64,000 nt of DNA from Streptomyces sp. A3M-1-3 (GTDB taxonomy: Bacteria > Actinomycetota > Actinomycetes > Streptomycetales > Streptomycetaceae). How positions within the stretch are numbered: the stretch's first letter is position 1; each line of letters starts with the position of its first letter. Made by a program: the position numbers and the translations under genes. Location: positions 1 through 64,000 of the forward strand of contig NZ_JANAVP010000017.1 of NCBI RefSeq assembly GCF_024213665.1, in the 5' to 3' direction. Shown piece by piece: positions 25,161 through 33,314 of this stretch. The notes below the pieces were generated by a model. It ran no database searches, had not been told where the DNA came from, and worked only from the letters and a program-made list of their open reading frames with translations.

Positions 25161-25844
25161 ATGCACGACCCCGCAGCACAGCACGAGGACATGACCTTCG
25201 ACTTCGGCGTGACCGAGCTCGGCACGTCCTTCCACGGCGACTGGATCCTCTACGCCGACACGGCACTGGATCATGCCCTGGCCTACCTAGGTGGCCGGAA
25301 CCCGGGTCTCGAACCCGGCCGTGTCCTGCTCCTCATCGAGGACGTACTGCGGCTGCGGGATTCGGACCTCACCGGCGAGGAGCTGAGCGTTCTCTGGCTG
25401 GCCACGGGCACACCGATGGATGGCCAGCCTGAGATCGGCGGCAAGGAGCGCGCGTCCGTGGACCGCCTGCTGTCGCTGATCGTGCCGATCGCGAGAGCAC
25501 GCGGCGCTTCGGAGGACGCCTGCACGACGTATCCCGTGTGCGTGCCCGACGGGGCCTCGCCGGCGACGGTCGAGCATCGCCGGCGGACGGCGGAGGTGGT
25601 CGCCATGGTCGGGCTGCTCGACCAGGGCGGAGACCAGGACACCCGGTCAGCGGCCACCCGTCACGCGCTGATGCGGTGCGCAGAAGTTGTCTGCGCCGAA
25701 CTGGCCTTCCGGTTCCTGCTCTGTGCTGTCAACAGTTTCGGCACACCACTGACCCCGGCGGCGTACGAGCGACTCGAGCATCTGGCCGCGGCCTTCGGCT
25801 ACGGCCCACACGTGGTCGACGCGGTCAAGTACCTCGTCAGCTGA
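25161..25844 (+). CDS. Putative immunity protein for the upstream toxin
   Basis: A 227-residue acidic, mostly helical protein that begins 14 nt after the toxin stop with a strong AGGGGAG site before ATG 25161. No signal peptide and no membrane segment, as expected for a cytoplasmic immunity protein. I recognise no named immunity family: the sequence has an N-terminal FHGDWILYADTALDHALAYL stretch, then leucine-rich helices and a C-terminal PAAYERLEHLAAAFGYGPHV. The assignment rests on position, size and coupling to the toxin. A terminator follows at once, so toxin and immunity form a two-gene unit. Confidence 0.7.
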   Translation: MHDPAAQHEDMTFDFGVTELGTSFHGDWILYADTALDHALAYLGGRNPGLEPGRVLLLIEDVLRLRDSDLTGEELSVLWLATGTPMDGQPEIGGKERASVDRLLSLIVPIARARGASEDACTTYPVCVPDGASPATVEHRRRTAEVVAMVGLLDQGGDQDTRSAATRHALMRCAEVVCAELAFRFLLCAVNSFGTPLTPAAYERLEHLAAAFGYGPHVVDAVKYLVS

Positions 25845-25865
25845 GCGCCCGCCCGGCAGGCGCCC

Positions 25866-25908
25866 GGACGGCACCCCTCCCCGAGAAGACCGGGGACGGG
25901 TGCCGTCC
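25866..25908. terminator. Terminator of the toxin-immunity unit
   Basis: An 11-bp perfect stem (GGACGGCACCC / GGGTGCCGTCC) encloses an inner CCCCG/CGGGG stem, 22 nt after the immunity stop codon. Confidence 0.75.
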
Positions 25909-26019
25909 GACAAGAGCCCGCATCCCTGCTCGAGTTGTGAAGCCCTCAGGCGATGCCCACCCCAGGCTGCGACAGTGCTGACTCCATGACCACTGCAGTG
26001 CATTTGAGAGGACGCTCTC

Positions 26020-26312
26020 TTGGAAGGCTTGGTCGAGGGCTCTGTACTCAGCCGACGGCTGGGCCTGCTGCGGGTGCTGTGTCCCCGCAGGACCGGCCTG
26101 GATCAGGCGATATCAGCGGCGTTGGCGCCGTGGCGCAAGGCGCGGGCGGTGCACGATCCGGGCAAGATCCGGCTGGATGTGGCGCTCGCGTTCGCGCTGG
26201 GCGGGGACTGCCTGGCTGATGTGGGCCTGCGTCGGGCCGGTGGCGTCTGATCCGACGGTCTCCCGCCTGATCGACACCCTCGCCGCGGGCACGTCACGAA
26301 GGATCGACGCAA
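26020..26312 (+). pseudogene. IS1380-family transposase fragment
   Basis: The frame from about 26020 reads GSVLSRRLGLLRVLCPRRTG and then APWRKARAVHDPGKIRLDVA and LAFALGGDCLADVGLRRA, the characteristic N-terminus of IS1380 transposases. It stops at 26250. The next conserved block (GPVASDPTVSRLIDTLAAG) is present at about 26233-26290 in another register. The DDE catalytic core is missing. A transposon landed in the island and has decayed. Confidence 0.75.
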
Positions 26313-26361
26313 CAGACCACCAGTAGCAGCTGAGGGCGGTGAAGCAAGAGCACCGCGCAAG

Positions 26362-28005
26362 CTACGAGCACCTCGTTCCGCTGCGGGGAATCTTGCCGTC
26401 GAGCAGGTACGCGTTGACGGTCCTCGTCACGCAGTCGTAGTAGCCGTACGTCGTGTGGCCCTCGCCTTCGACCGTCAGATGGACGCCGACATCTTTACCC
26501 AGCTCTTCGGCCATGTGCTTGGAGCCCGGATACGGCGTGGCAGGGTCGCCGGTGTTGCCGATGACGAGGATCGGGGCAGCACCGTTGGCGCTGACGTCAG
26601 GGGTGGTGCGTTCGCCGTCGACCGGCCAGTGCATGCAGTCGTAGAGGGGCTGGGCCGATTGCTCGCCGAAGAGAGGAGAGGCTCTCTTGAACTCCGGGAG
26701 CCTGTGGTCAATGTCGAGGGGGTCCAGGCGCTGGTCGGAGTCGGCGCAGGTGATCGCGGTATGGGCGGCGACCGAATTGCCGGTTGGCGTCGCGCTGGGG
26801 GTGGCCCGGCGTGGTGCTTCTGCCCGGCTGGGTGCGTTCTCGCTGACGAGGTCGTACGCCGAGTCCAGCAGGTCGTTGCCGGTGCCTTGGTCCCTTACCC
26901 CGGCCAGGGCGTCCATGAGGAAGTCCCATCCGTCCTCGCCGTCGTACAGGGCGTTGGCGATGCCGCGGACGGCGAGTTCCGGGCCGAGGTTCTCGCCGGT
27001 GTGGGTGGTGGCGGGCTTCCTCTTCAGCCTGTCCAGCAGTTCGCCGACTCGTTTGATGGCCTGCTTGGGGTTATTGCCGGTGGGGCAGTCGTCGTAGGTG
27101 TCGGCGCAGTATCCGGCGAAGTGATCGAAGGCGAGCTGGAAGCTCTTGGCCTGGCTGAGTGCGGCCTGTAACTGGTTTTCGGTCGGGTCGATTGCGGCAT
27201 CGAAGACGGCTCGGCCGACACTCTTGGGGAACAAGTGGGCGTAGATGCCGCCGAGTTCAGTGCCGTAGGAGAAGCCGAAGTAGTGCAGTTTGTCCTCGCC
27301 GAGCAGCCGCCGCATCAGGTCCATGTCTCGGGCTGTGTTCGAGGTGCCCACGTGGGGAAGGACCTTGCCGGAGTGCCTGTGGCAGGCGGCTGCGTACCTG
27401 GTGGGGTCCTGCTCCGATTCGTCCCCGCAGGTCACGGTGGCCGTGTTCCCGACGCCGCGCGGGTCAAAGCTGACCAGGTCGTAGCGGGTGCTGAGCTCGG
27501 CGTAGTTCTCGGCGGACTCGGGGAGCAACGCTATGCCGGACTCGCCGGGGCCGCCGAAGTTGAAGACGAGCGAGCCGATCTGCTTCCGCCGAGGCCCTGT
27601 GGCCTTCTTGCGGATCAGAGCTACGTCGATGGTTTCGCGGTCGGGCTTGTGGTAGTCCAGCGGTGCTTTCATCGTGACGCACTGCCAGCTGCGGCCCGGG
27701 GCGTCGCCGCCGCCCTGGGCCGCGGAGGGTGGCGGGCAGGTCGCCCAGTCGAGCCGCTGGGCGGTGAGGGCTGCAGGCAGCCCGGGCGCGGGCTTCGCCG
27801 GGCCGTCCTCCTTGCTCCCCTCGGCCGTCCCGGGCGAGGTGGCTGGCGCCGAGGCCTTGGGTGCCTTGTTGCTTGCTGCCCCGCACCCGGCCGCTGCGGT
27901 GATGGCGAGCAGTGCCGCGGCGGTGAGGACGCCCAACCGTATGCAGCCGGGCCGAAGGGCGCCGGATCGTAAAGAACCAGGAGACACGCCTGCCTGCTTT
28001 CGCAT
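26362..28005 (-). CDS. Secreted lipoprotein alpha/beta-hydrolase, tripeptidyl aminopeptidase (SlpD/SlpE) type
   Basis: A 547-residue protein. A lipoprotein signal with the lipobox TAAAGC ends near residue 40. The alpha/beta-hydrolase domain follows, with FNFGGPGESG (oxyanion loop), the nucleophile elbow GFSYG, and the C-terminal TAP-like part with the acid in GNTGDPATPYPGS and the catalytic His in GEGHTTYG. It probably removes tripeptides or small N-terminal peptides outside the cell. ATG 28005 is chosen because GGAGGAGG precedes it. It lies inside the tRNA island, but its composition and codon use match the chromosome, so it may be a chromosomal-type gene carried as cargo. Confidence 0.9.
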   Translation of the reverse strand: MRKQAGVSPGSLRSGALRPGCIRLGVLTAAALLAITAAAGCGAASNKAPKASAPATSPGTAEGSKEDGPAKPAPGLPAALTAQRLDWATCPPPSAAQGGGDAPGRSWQCVTMKAPLDYHKPDRETIDVALIRKKATGPRRKQIGSLVFNFGGPGESGIALLPESAENYAELSTRYDLVSFDPRGVGNTATVTCGDESEQDPTRYAAACHRHSGKVLPHVGTSNTARDMDLMRRLLGEDKLHYFGFSYGTELGGIYAHLFPKSVGRAVFDAAIDPTENQLQAALSQAKSFQLAFDHFAGYCADTYDDCPTGNNPKQAIKRVGELLDRLKRKPATTHTGENLGPELAVRGIANALYDGEDGWDFLMDALAGVRDQGTGNDLLDSAYDLVSENAPSRAEAPRRATPSATPTGNSVAAHTAITCADSDQRLDPLDIDHRLPEFKRASPLFGEQSAQPLYDCMHWPVDGERTTPDVSANGAAPILVIGNTGDPATPYPGSKHMAEELGKDVGVHLTVEGEGHTTYGYYDCVTRTVNAYLLDGKIPRSGTRCS

Positions 28006-28085
28006 CTTGACCTCCTCCTCCGCCCCGCGCACCACAAGCCCCAGCAACGCTCTGAAGACCACCGTCGGGACGCCCGCCGCCGCAC

Positions 28086-28325
28086 TCACCGCACCGGTGT
28101 CGGCGCCGAACCACGCAGCCAGAGCGGCATAGGAGCCGAAGTGGTCACCAGGTTGACGACGACCGCCCAGAGGAGGTAGTCCGGCGCCTTCAACAAGAAG
28201 GCCTTCCAGGGCCGCAACGCACGTCCCAGCCGCGGCTCCCGCTGCGCCTCACCGTCCGGGACCGCGTCTTCACTCCTTGCGCCAGGCATGGGTAGAGCAT
28301 GGGCGACGCCACGCGCGTGACGCAT
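28086..28325 (-). CDS. Possible small membrane protein or fragment
   Basis: A 79-residue frame upstream of the peptidase gene. Its middle (RPWKAFLLKAPDYLLWAVVV, then NLVTTS) looks like one membrane segment with a basic flank, but the ends are Pro/Arg-rich and unlike protein. It may be what is left of a longer gene. No family recognised. Confidence 0.25.
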   Translation of the reverse strand: MRHARGVAHALPMPGARSEDAVPDGEAQREPRLGRALRPWKAFLLKAPDYLLWAVVVNLVTTSAPMPLWLRGSAPTPVR

Positions 28326-28962
28326 TCGTTTCGGCGTAACTCCCCCAATTCATAAGGCGGTTGAGAGCCTGAAGATCAGCCCGACCATGGTCAGGAGGGC
28401 GCCACTGTTCCCGTGCCGCGCGGTGCAGACCCAACGCGCCGTGACCGGAAAGTGAATTCGACGTTCCACCTGCCTCACCCTGTTCGGCGACCACCAGGAT
28501 GCGGCCGATCCGGCATCGGACCGGCAGCATCCGCGTTTACTGGTTTCGTCCGCCCACCGGTCTCAGTGACGCTGGGCGATGAGCGGGTCGAGGGTCTGGC
28601 GCGGGTCGTTTCCCCTCAGGGCGACATCGACGCGAAGACCTGTCAGCTTGCCGGCGAGCTCGGCGTTCAGGCCGCCTTCGCCGATGGCGTTGTGCATCTG
28701 GTGGTGCGGGACGACGACGGCGCATCCGCTTTCGATGAGGATGTCGGAGAGTTTGACCAGCGCCGGGGCCATGGCGAAGGACAGATAGGTCGTCTGATCG
28801 TCCGCGAGTCGATGATCTCGATCTTTTCGTTCACCATGGCGCGGTTGGGCATCTTCACTGCGCAGGTGAACAGAGGCGGGGGCCGGCTGTCAGATCGTTA
28901 ACGAATGTCCGAAGTATGAAAAATGCGCAGTTCAATGTCCCCAGGGCGTTCCCATTGCGCGC
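28326..28962. other. Right part of the island with unidentified gene debris
   Basis: On the minus strand, 28858-28790 (VNEKIEIIDSRTIR) and 28772-28563 (LVKLSDILIESGCAVVVPHH, ending TLDPLIAQRH) give protein-like sequence in two different registers, as if one gene had been frameshifted. I recognise no family. The last 80 bp (28880-28962) are relatively AT-rich and hold nothing I can identify. Confidence 0.3.
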
Positions 28963-29001
28963 CTGAAAGCCTTCCAGGGAGGCTCCCTGGAAGGCTTTCA
29001 G
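28963..29001. terminator. Perfect 18-bp hairpin terminator after tRNA-Arg
   Basis: CTGAAAGCCTTCCAGGGA, loop GGC, then the exact complement. It lies 20 nt past the encoded CCA end of the minus-strand tRNA gene and is its likely terminator. Confidence 0.8.
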
Positions 29002-29021
29002 TGTGCTGACCTGCGGTGTTG

Positions 29022-29097
29022 TGGTGCCCCCGGCAGGATTCGAACCTGCGACACCCGCTTTAGGAGAGCGGTGCTCTATCCCCTGAGCTACGAAGGC
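29022..29097 (-). tRNA. tRNA-Arg(CCT)
   Basis: On the minus strand the gene folds into a standard cloverleaf: acceptor GCCTTCG with CGGGGGC (two G-U pairs), D-stem GCTC/GAGC, anticodon stem CCGCT/AGCGG with loop CTCCTAA, T-stem GCAGG/CCTGC with loop TTCGAAT, discriminator A and an encoded CCA. The anticodon CCT reads AGG (Arg). Its 3' 43 nt are repeated at 21986-22028, so it is the integration site of the island to its left. Confidence 0.95.
29024..29066. repeat. Right attachment repeat (attR-like) inside tRNA-Arg(CCT)
   Basis: The second copy of the 43-bp direct repeat. It covers the 3' half of the tRNA from the CCA end to the anticodon loop. Integration restored the intact tRNA on this side. 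Confidence 0.85.
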
Positions 29098-29233
29098 GGG
29101 ACGGGGACAGCGTAGCGGACCCCGTCTGTGTGCGGTGTGGAGTGGGGGTGGGGGGGCGGGTCGGGGGGAGCTTGACGGTGTACTTGGGCGGGCTTAGCTT
29201 CTGGGGAGCTGAGCACGCGCTTAGGAGATCCCC

Positions 29234-30922
29234 TTGCCTCACACCGACCTCGCAGTCGCCGCTGCCCGGCTCACCGCTCCCGGCGCGCCCTTCGCCGTCG
29301 TACGGGCGGAGGACGGCTCGCCGGTGTACGCGGGCGGGCCGCGCACCCTGCGCGAGTTCGTGGAGGTCACCTGGGCCTTCGGGGAGCGGACGTTTCTGGT
29401 GGGGGAGGAGCGGACGTACAGCTACGGCGAGTTCTTCGCGGCCGCCTCCGCCCTCGCCCGGCGGTTCGTCGACGAGTACGGGCTGGTGCCCGGTGACCGG
29501 GCCGTCGTCGCGATGCGCAACCATCCCGAGTGGCAGATCGCCTTCTGGGCGGCCCAGCTGGCCGGGCTGGTCGCCGTACCGCTGAACGCCTGGTGGACCG
29601 CCGACGAGTTCGCGTACGCCCTCGACGACTGTGAGCCACGCGTGCTGCTCGTCGACGGGGAGCGGCTGCCCCGGGTGGCCCCTTGGCTCGCTGCCCGGGA
29701 GGATCCGCCGCGGACCGTGGTGTTCCACCATGACCGGCCGGTCGGGGAGAGCATTGAGCGGTACGAGGATCTGCCGGCCCCCGATCCCCTGGTTGGCCCG
29801 CCCGCCGTCGATGTCAGGCCCGAGGACGACGCCACGATCATGTACACCTCGGGGACCACGGGACGGCCCAAGGGCGCCGTCGCCACCCATCTCGCGCAGG
29901 CCGGCGCCGCCATGAACCCCCGCTATCTGGCGGCCCTTTCGGCGCTGGGCAGGGGGCAGATCCCCGGTCAGGGGCCGACGCCGGTGACCCTGATGACGTT
30001 TCCGTTCTTCCACGTGGCCGCCTTCACCGGGTTGTACGCGGCGATGGCGGCCGGCGGCACGCTGGTGCTGATGCGCAAGTGGGACGCCGGCAAGGCGCTG
30101 GAGGCGATCCGCACGCACCGCGTCACCCACTACGGCGGCGTCCCGGCCACCGCGCTCCAGCTGCTCGACGCCGCCGAGCGGGCCGGCGACGGCCTGGAGA
30201 CGCTGACCATGCTCAACACCGGCGGCGCCGCCGCCCCGCCCGACCTCGTGGCCCGGATCACCGCCCGCTTCGGCGAGCGCGTCGAGCCCCGCAACGGCTA
30301 CGGGCTGACCGAGACCAGCGGCGGGGTGCTGGCCAACTTCGGGGCGTCGTACCGGCAGCATCCGGGCAGCGTCGGGCTGCCGACGCCCGCCACCGAGGTA
30401 CGGATCGCCGGGCCCGGCGGCGCCGAGCTCCCCGAGGGCGAGATCGGCGAGCTGTGGCTGCGCGGGCAGGCGCTGGTGCGCGGCTACTGGCGGGACGAGA
30501 AGGCGACCGCCGAAGCGTTCCGGGACGGCTGGTTCCGCACCGGTGACCTGGCGGCCGTCCGCGACGGCGGCCGGGTGAGCATCGTCGACCGGATCAAGGA
30601 CGTGGTCATCCGCGGCGGTGAGAACGTGTACTGCGTCGAGGTCGAGGCGGTACTCCACGACCACCCGGACGTCGTGGACGCGGCCGTGCTCGGCGTCCCG
30701 CACCCGGTGCTCGGTGAGGAGGTGGCCGCGGTGGTGCGGCTGCGGCCCGGGGCCGCCGCCGGGGTGGCGGAGTTGCGTGCGCACGCGGGGCAGCGCCTGG
30801 CCGCGTTCAAGGTGCCGGCGCATGTGCTCGTACGGGACGACGTACTGCCCCGCAACCCGACCGGGAAGATCGTCAAGCGGGAGCTGCGCAGCGAGGTGAT
30901 CCGGCTGCTCACGGGCGGGTGA
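29234..30922 (+). CDS. Acyl-CoA synthetase / AMP-forming fatty-acid-CoA ligase
   Basis: A 562-residue ANL-superfamily enzyme that activates a carboxylic acid to its acyl-adenylate and then to the CoA thioester. Motifs: the P-loop YTSGTTGRPKGAVATH (about residues 204-219), NGYGLTETSGG (A5), the hinge Asp in WFRTGDLAAV, and the C-terminal catalytic lysine in NPTGKIVKREL. The substrate is likely a medium or long fatty acid or an aryl acid. Translation begins at TTG 29234, with AGGAG 6 nt upstream and no better ATG. Its 3' end overlaps the convergent protease gene by 14 bp. Confidence 0.92.
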   Translation: MPHTDLAVAAARLTAPGAPFAVVRAEDGSPVYAGGPRTLREFVEVTWAFGERTFLVGEERTYSYGEFFAAASALARRFVDEYGLVPGDRAVVAMRNHPEWQIAFWAAQLAGLVAVPLNAWWTADEFAYALDDCEPRVLLVDGERLPRVAPWLAAREDPPRTVVFHHDRPVGESIERYEDLPAPDPLVGPPAVDVRPEDDATIMYTSGTTGRPKGAVATHLAQAGAAMNPRYLAALSALGRGQIPGQGPTPVTLMTFPFFHVAAFTGLYAAMAAGGTLVLMRKWDAGKALEAIRTHRVTHYGGVPATALQLLDAAERAGDGLETLTMLNTGGAAAPPDLVARITARFGERVEPRNGYGLTETSGGVLANFGASYRQHPGSVGLPTPATEVRIAGPGGAELPEGEIGELWLRGQALVRGYWRDEKATAEAFRDGWFRTGDLAAVRDGGRVSIVDRIKDVVIRGGENVYCVEVEAVLHDHPDVVDAAVLGVPHPVLGEEVAAVVRLRPGAAAGVAELRAHAGQRLAAFKVPAHVLVRDDVLPRNPTGKIVKRELRSEVIRLLTGG

Positions 30923-32186
30923 TGCGCACCTGGTAGCTGCCGTTCCGGAGCTCGCCGACGACCGAGACGCTGATCTGGTTCTCATCGTCGGTGAAGGTCT
31001 CGCCGGGCCGGTAAGGCGCGTCGGAGAGCTCCGCGTGCACGTTGGGCTGCCGGGTGCAGCCGCCGCTCTCGACCTCGCTGTCGGAGACGGTGATCGGCCC
31101 CTGGCCGGTGTCGATGTCGGAGTCGACGCGGTAGATCAGCACCCCGGGCTTGCAGACCGCATCGTCGTTGCCGGCGCGGGTGCGGACCTCGACCGCGTAA
31201 CCGGCCGTCTCGGAGACCGGCACGAAGGCGAGTTTTGCGCCGCCCTCGGTGGCCAGCGGCGTCAGGACGTGGTCGCTGACGCCGGGTATGGAGGCGCAGC
31301 TGATCTGGGTCCCGTCCAGCCAGCCGAGCTTCCACTTGTGCCAGCCGAGCAGGTCGTTGTTGGCCCCCCAGTCCTCGGACATGATGTCCCAGTGGCCGAC
31401 GGCCCCGCCCCCGTCCGGGGTGTAGAGGTCGGGTAGGCCGAAGACATGGCCGTTCTCGTGCGGCAGGACCCGGTAGCCGGTGTCCTGGTACGAACCGGAG
31501 CCGTCGTCCTGGCGGCTGTAGACGAACGAGGTGTTGGAGAGCGGGACACCGTCGGCGTGCGGCGCGTCCGCGTTGCCGGAGAAGGTGACCGACAGGACGG
31601 TGTCGAGCGCGGAGGGCCCGGCGTTCGGGGTGACCAGGATGTTGACCACGTCGTACGCGCTGAAGTCCACCTCGGCGTCGGTGGCGGCGATGATGTGCTG
31701 GACGAGTTCGCGGTAGCCCGGCTCGTACGGTGAGCCGCGCTCGATCCCGTACGCACCGAACGGCTTCGGCATCCGCAGCCATTCCTTGAACGGGGCCTCC
31801 GGGCGGTAGCTGAGCCGTCCGTACGAGCTGGTCCTGAACCACTGCGTGGTCTGCGGGAAGAACTCCGCCAGCCGGTCCTCCGCCTTGCCCTCGCCCGGCG
31901 CGTCGGCGAAGTCGATCATGAGGTTCAGCGCCCGTATCTCGCCCGTTGAACGCGCGTAGCCGGGCGGCGTGGGCAGCCCCTCCGACATCTGTATGCCCAT
32001 GGTTCCGGCGATCCGGCACGGGGCGAGCGCGGACTCGTCGGCGGCGGCCACCGGCCCGGCAGCCGCCTTGGAGCGGCTGGTCATGTCGCCGCTGGCTGTG
32101 GCGGTGACGGCGAGGGCGAGAGCGGTGACGGCTATGGACGCGCTGGTGCGGCGGGGTCTGCGTATCCGGGGGCGGGGCAGCGGCAT
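30909..32186 (-). CDS. Secreted M6-family (immune inhibitor A-like) metalloprotease
   Basis: A 425-residue protein with an Arg-rich N-terminus and a hydrophobic signal segment (about 14-35). The zinc motif HENGH lies in RVLPHENGHVFGLPDLY, an HExxH form with the third-ligand region WDIMSEDWG downstream, as in M6 proteases. The C-terminal part is beta-rich and may bind substrate. The N-terminal AAG/AAAD stretch after the signal may mark the mature end. Convergent with and overlapping the acyl-CoA synthetase. Confidence 0.88.
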   Translation of the reverse strand: MPLPRPRIRRPRRTSASIAVTALALAVTATASGDMTSRSKAAAGPVAAADESALAPCRIAGTMGIQMSEGLPTPPGYARSTGEIRALNLMIDFADAPGEGKAEDRLAEFFPQTTQWFRTSSYGRLSYRPEAPFKEWLRMPKPFGAYGIERGSPYEPGYRELVQHIIAATDAEVDFSAYDVVNILVTPNAGPSALDTVLSVTFSGNADAPHADGVPLSNTSFVYSRQDDGSGSYQDTGYRVLPHENGHVFGLPDLYTPDGGGAVGHWDIMSEDWGANNDLLGWHKWKLGWLDGTQISCASIPGVSDHVLTPLATEGGAKLAFVPVSETAGYAVEVRTRAGNDDAVCKPGVLIYRVDSDIDTGQGPITVSDSEVESGGCTRQPNVHAELSDAPYRPGETFTDDENQISVSVVGELRNGSYQVRITRP

Positions 32187-32341
32187 GCGAGCGCCTTCGG
32201 GTCCGCGGCAGACGGCCGGGCCCGATCTGCACTCCGTGCGATCACCCTGTGACGGCGGTAGCCCATGCGCGCGCCGGGTGCGCCGAACGTGCGTTTCTCG
32301 CCCAAAGGTGGTGTGACGTACATCACATTGGATGCCGAAAT

Positions 32342-32403
32342 AACCGGGGATCGTTTCCCCGTTTGCACGTGTGTCAGGCTAACCGGGGAGAGCTTCCCCG
32401 GTT
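32342..32403. promoter_or_regulatory. Two operator-like palindromes AACCGGGGA-N5-TCCCCGGTT
   Basis: Site 1 (32342-32364) matches with one mismatch in the right half; site 2 (32381-32403) is a perfect 9-bp inverted repeat. Their centres are 39 bp apart, 58 nt or more upstream of the TetR gene. The likely binder is that TetR protein itself. Confidence 0.65.
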
Positions 32404-32460
32404 GGGGGACGAGAGACCGATGGCACGCCGATCGAGGGATCGACAAGAAGGAGTGCGGCC

Positions 32461-33120
32461 GTGGATACCGCAGTCACGCATAGCGGCGAGGGACGACAGC
32501 GCGCCCCCCGGCCGCGGGCCGACGCCCTGCGCAACCGGGAGCGGATCGTCGCGGCCGCGCGCGAGATGTTCGTCGAGACCGGCCCGGACGCGCCGCTCGA
32601 CGAGATCGCCCGGCGTGCGGGCGTCGGCAACGCCACGGTCTACCGCCACTTCGCCGACCGCGCCGAACTCGTCCGGCAGGTCGTCCTCTCCGTCACCGAG
32701 CGGATCACCGGCGAGGCCGAGACGGCGCTCGCCGAGGAACCCGACGCCTTCGCCGCCCTGCGCCGTTTCGTGCACGCGGCGGCGGACGAGCGGATCGGGG
32801 CGCTCTGCCCGATGCTCTCCGACGACTTCGACAAGAACCACCCGGCGCTGCTCGCCGCCCGCGACCGTCTCGAGAAGTCCGTCGAGGACCTCATGGCGCA
32901 GGCGCGCGAGGAGGGCAGGCTCCGCGCCGACGTCGCCGTCGGAGACCTGATGGTCGCCCTCTCCCAGCTCAGCCGGCCGCTGCCGGGCATCGCGTGCCTG
33001 GACATCGACCGCTTCGTCCACCGGCATCTGCAGCTGTTCCTCGACGGACTGCAGGCCCCGGCACGGTCCGAACTGCCGGGCTCTGCCGCGACCTTCGAGG
33101 ACCTGCAACGAAAGCCGTAA
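32461..33120 (+). CDS. TetR-family transcriptional regulator
   Basis: A 219-residue repressor. The N-terminal helix-turn-helix (about 25-75) has RIVAAAREMFVETGPDAPLD and then EIARRAGVGNATVYRHFADR. The C-terminal ligand domain is unlike any I can name. GTG 32461 has AAGGAG 8 nt upstream. A DHA2 efflux gene follows 194 bp downstream on the same strand, so it probably controls that pump together with itself through the paired palindromes at 32342-32403. Confidence 0.92.
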   Translation: MDTAVTHSGEGRQRAPRPRADALRNRERIVAAAREMFVETGPDAPLDEIARRAGVGNATVYRHFADRAELVRQVVLSVTERITGEAETALAEEPDAFAALRRFVHAAADERIGALCPMLSDDFDKNHPALLAARDRLEKSVEDLMAQAREEGRLRADVAVGDLMVALSQLSRPLPGIACLDIDRFVHRHLQLFLDGLQAPARSELPGSAATFEDLQRKP

Positions 33121-33163
33121 CTCCTGCGCGAACGAAAGCCGTAGCACCCGCGCGCCGACGCGC

Positions 33164-33228
33164 ACGCAACGACCTCACGCAACGACCTCACGCAACGACC
33201 TCACGCAACGACCTCACGCAACGACCCC
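33164..33228. repeat. 13-nt tandem repeat ACGCAACGACCTC x5
   Basis: Four perfect copies and a fifth with one change in the last two bases, between the TetR gene and the efflux gene. It separates the two genes and may form part of the spacer or leader; no coding role is evident. Confidence 0.9.
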
Positions 33229-33314
33229 CGCCAACGATCTCAACGTAACGCGCTCGCACCACGCCCTGCTTACGTCCGGATTTGACTTCTCTGTACCGAC
33301 AGGTGGCTACTCCC

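Larger units (their letters stand above)
22029..29023. mobile_element. Integrated island at tRNA-Arg(CCT), about 7 kb, degraded
   Basis: Bounded by the 43-bp repeat on the left and the intact tRNA-Arg on the right. Cargo: a terminase fragment, a short unknown fragment, the polymorphic toxin and its presumed immunity gene, an IS1380 fragment, a lipoprotein peptidase and unknown debris. No integrase, excisionase or replication gene is recognisable, so it can no longer move by itself. The terminase piece suggests a prophage or a prophage-like integrative element as ancestor. Confidence 0.7.

Noticed and set aside
29060..30985. A 641-residue minus-strand protein overlapping the tRNA and the acyl-CoA synthetase
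   Set aside because: Its sequence is the antisense of the synthetase, with no domain pattern; it also runs across the tRNA gene.
33164..33228. CRISPR array
   Set aside because: The repeats are 13 nt, directly adjacent and without spacers, and no cas genes are near. It is a simple tandem repeat.
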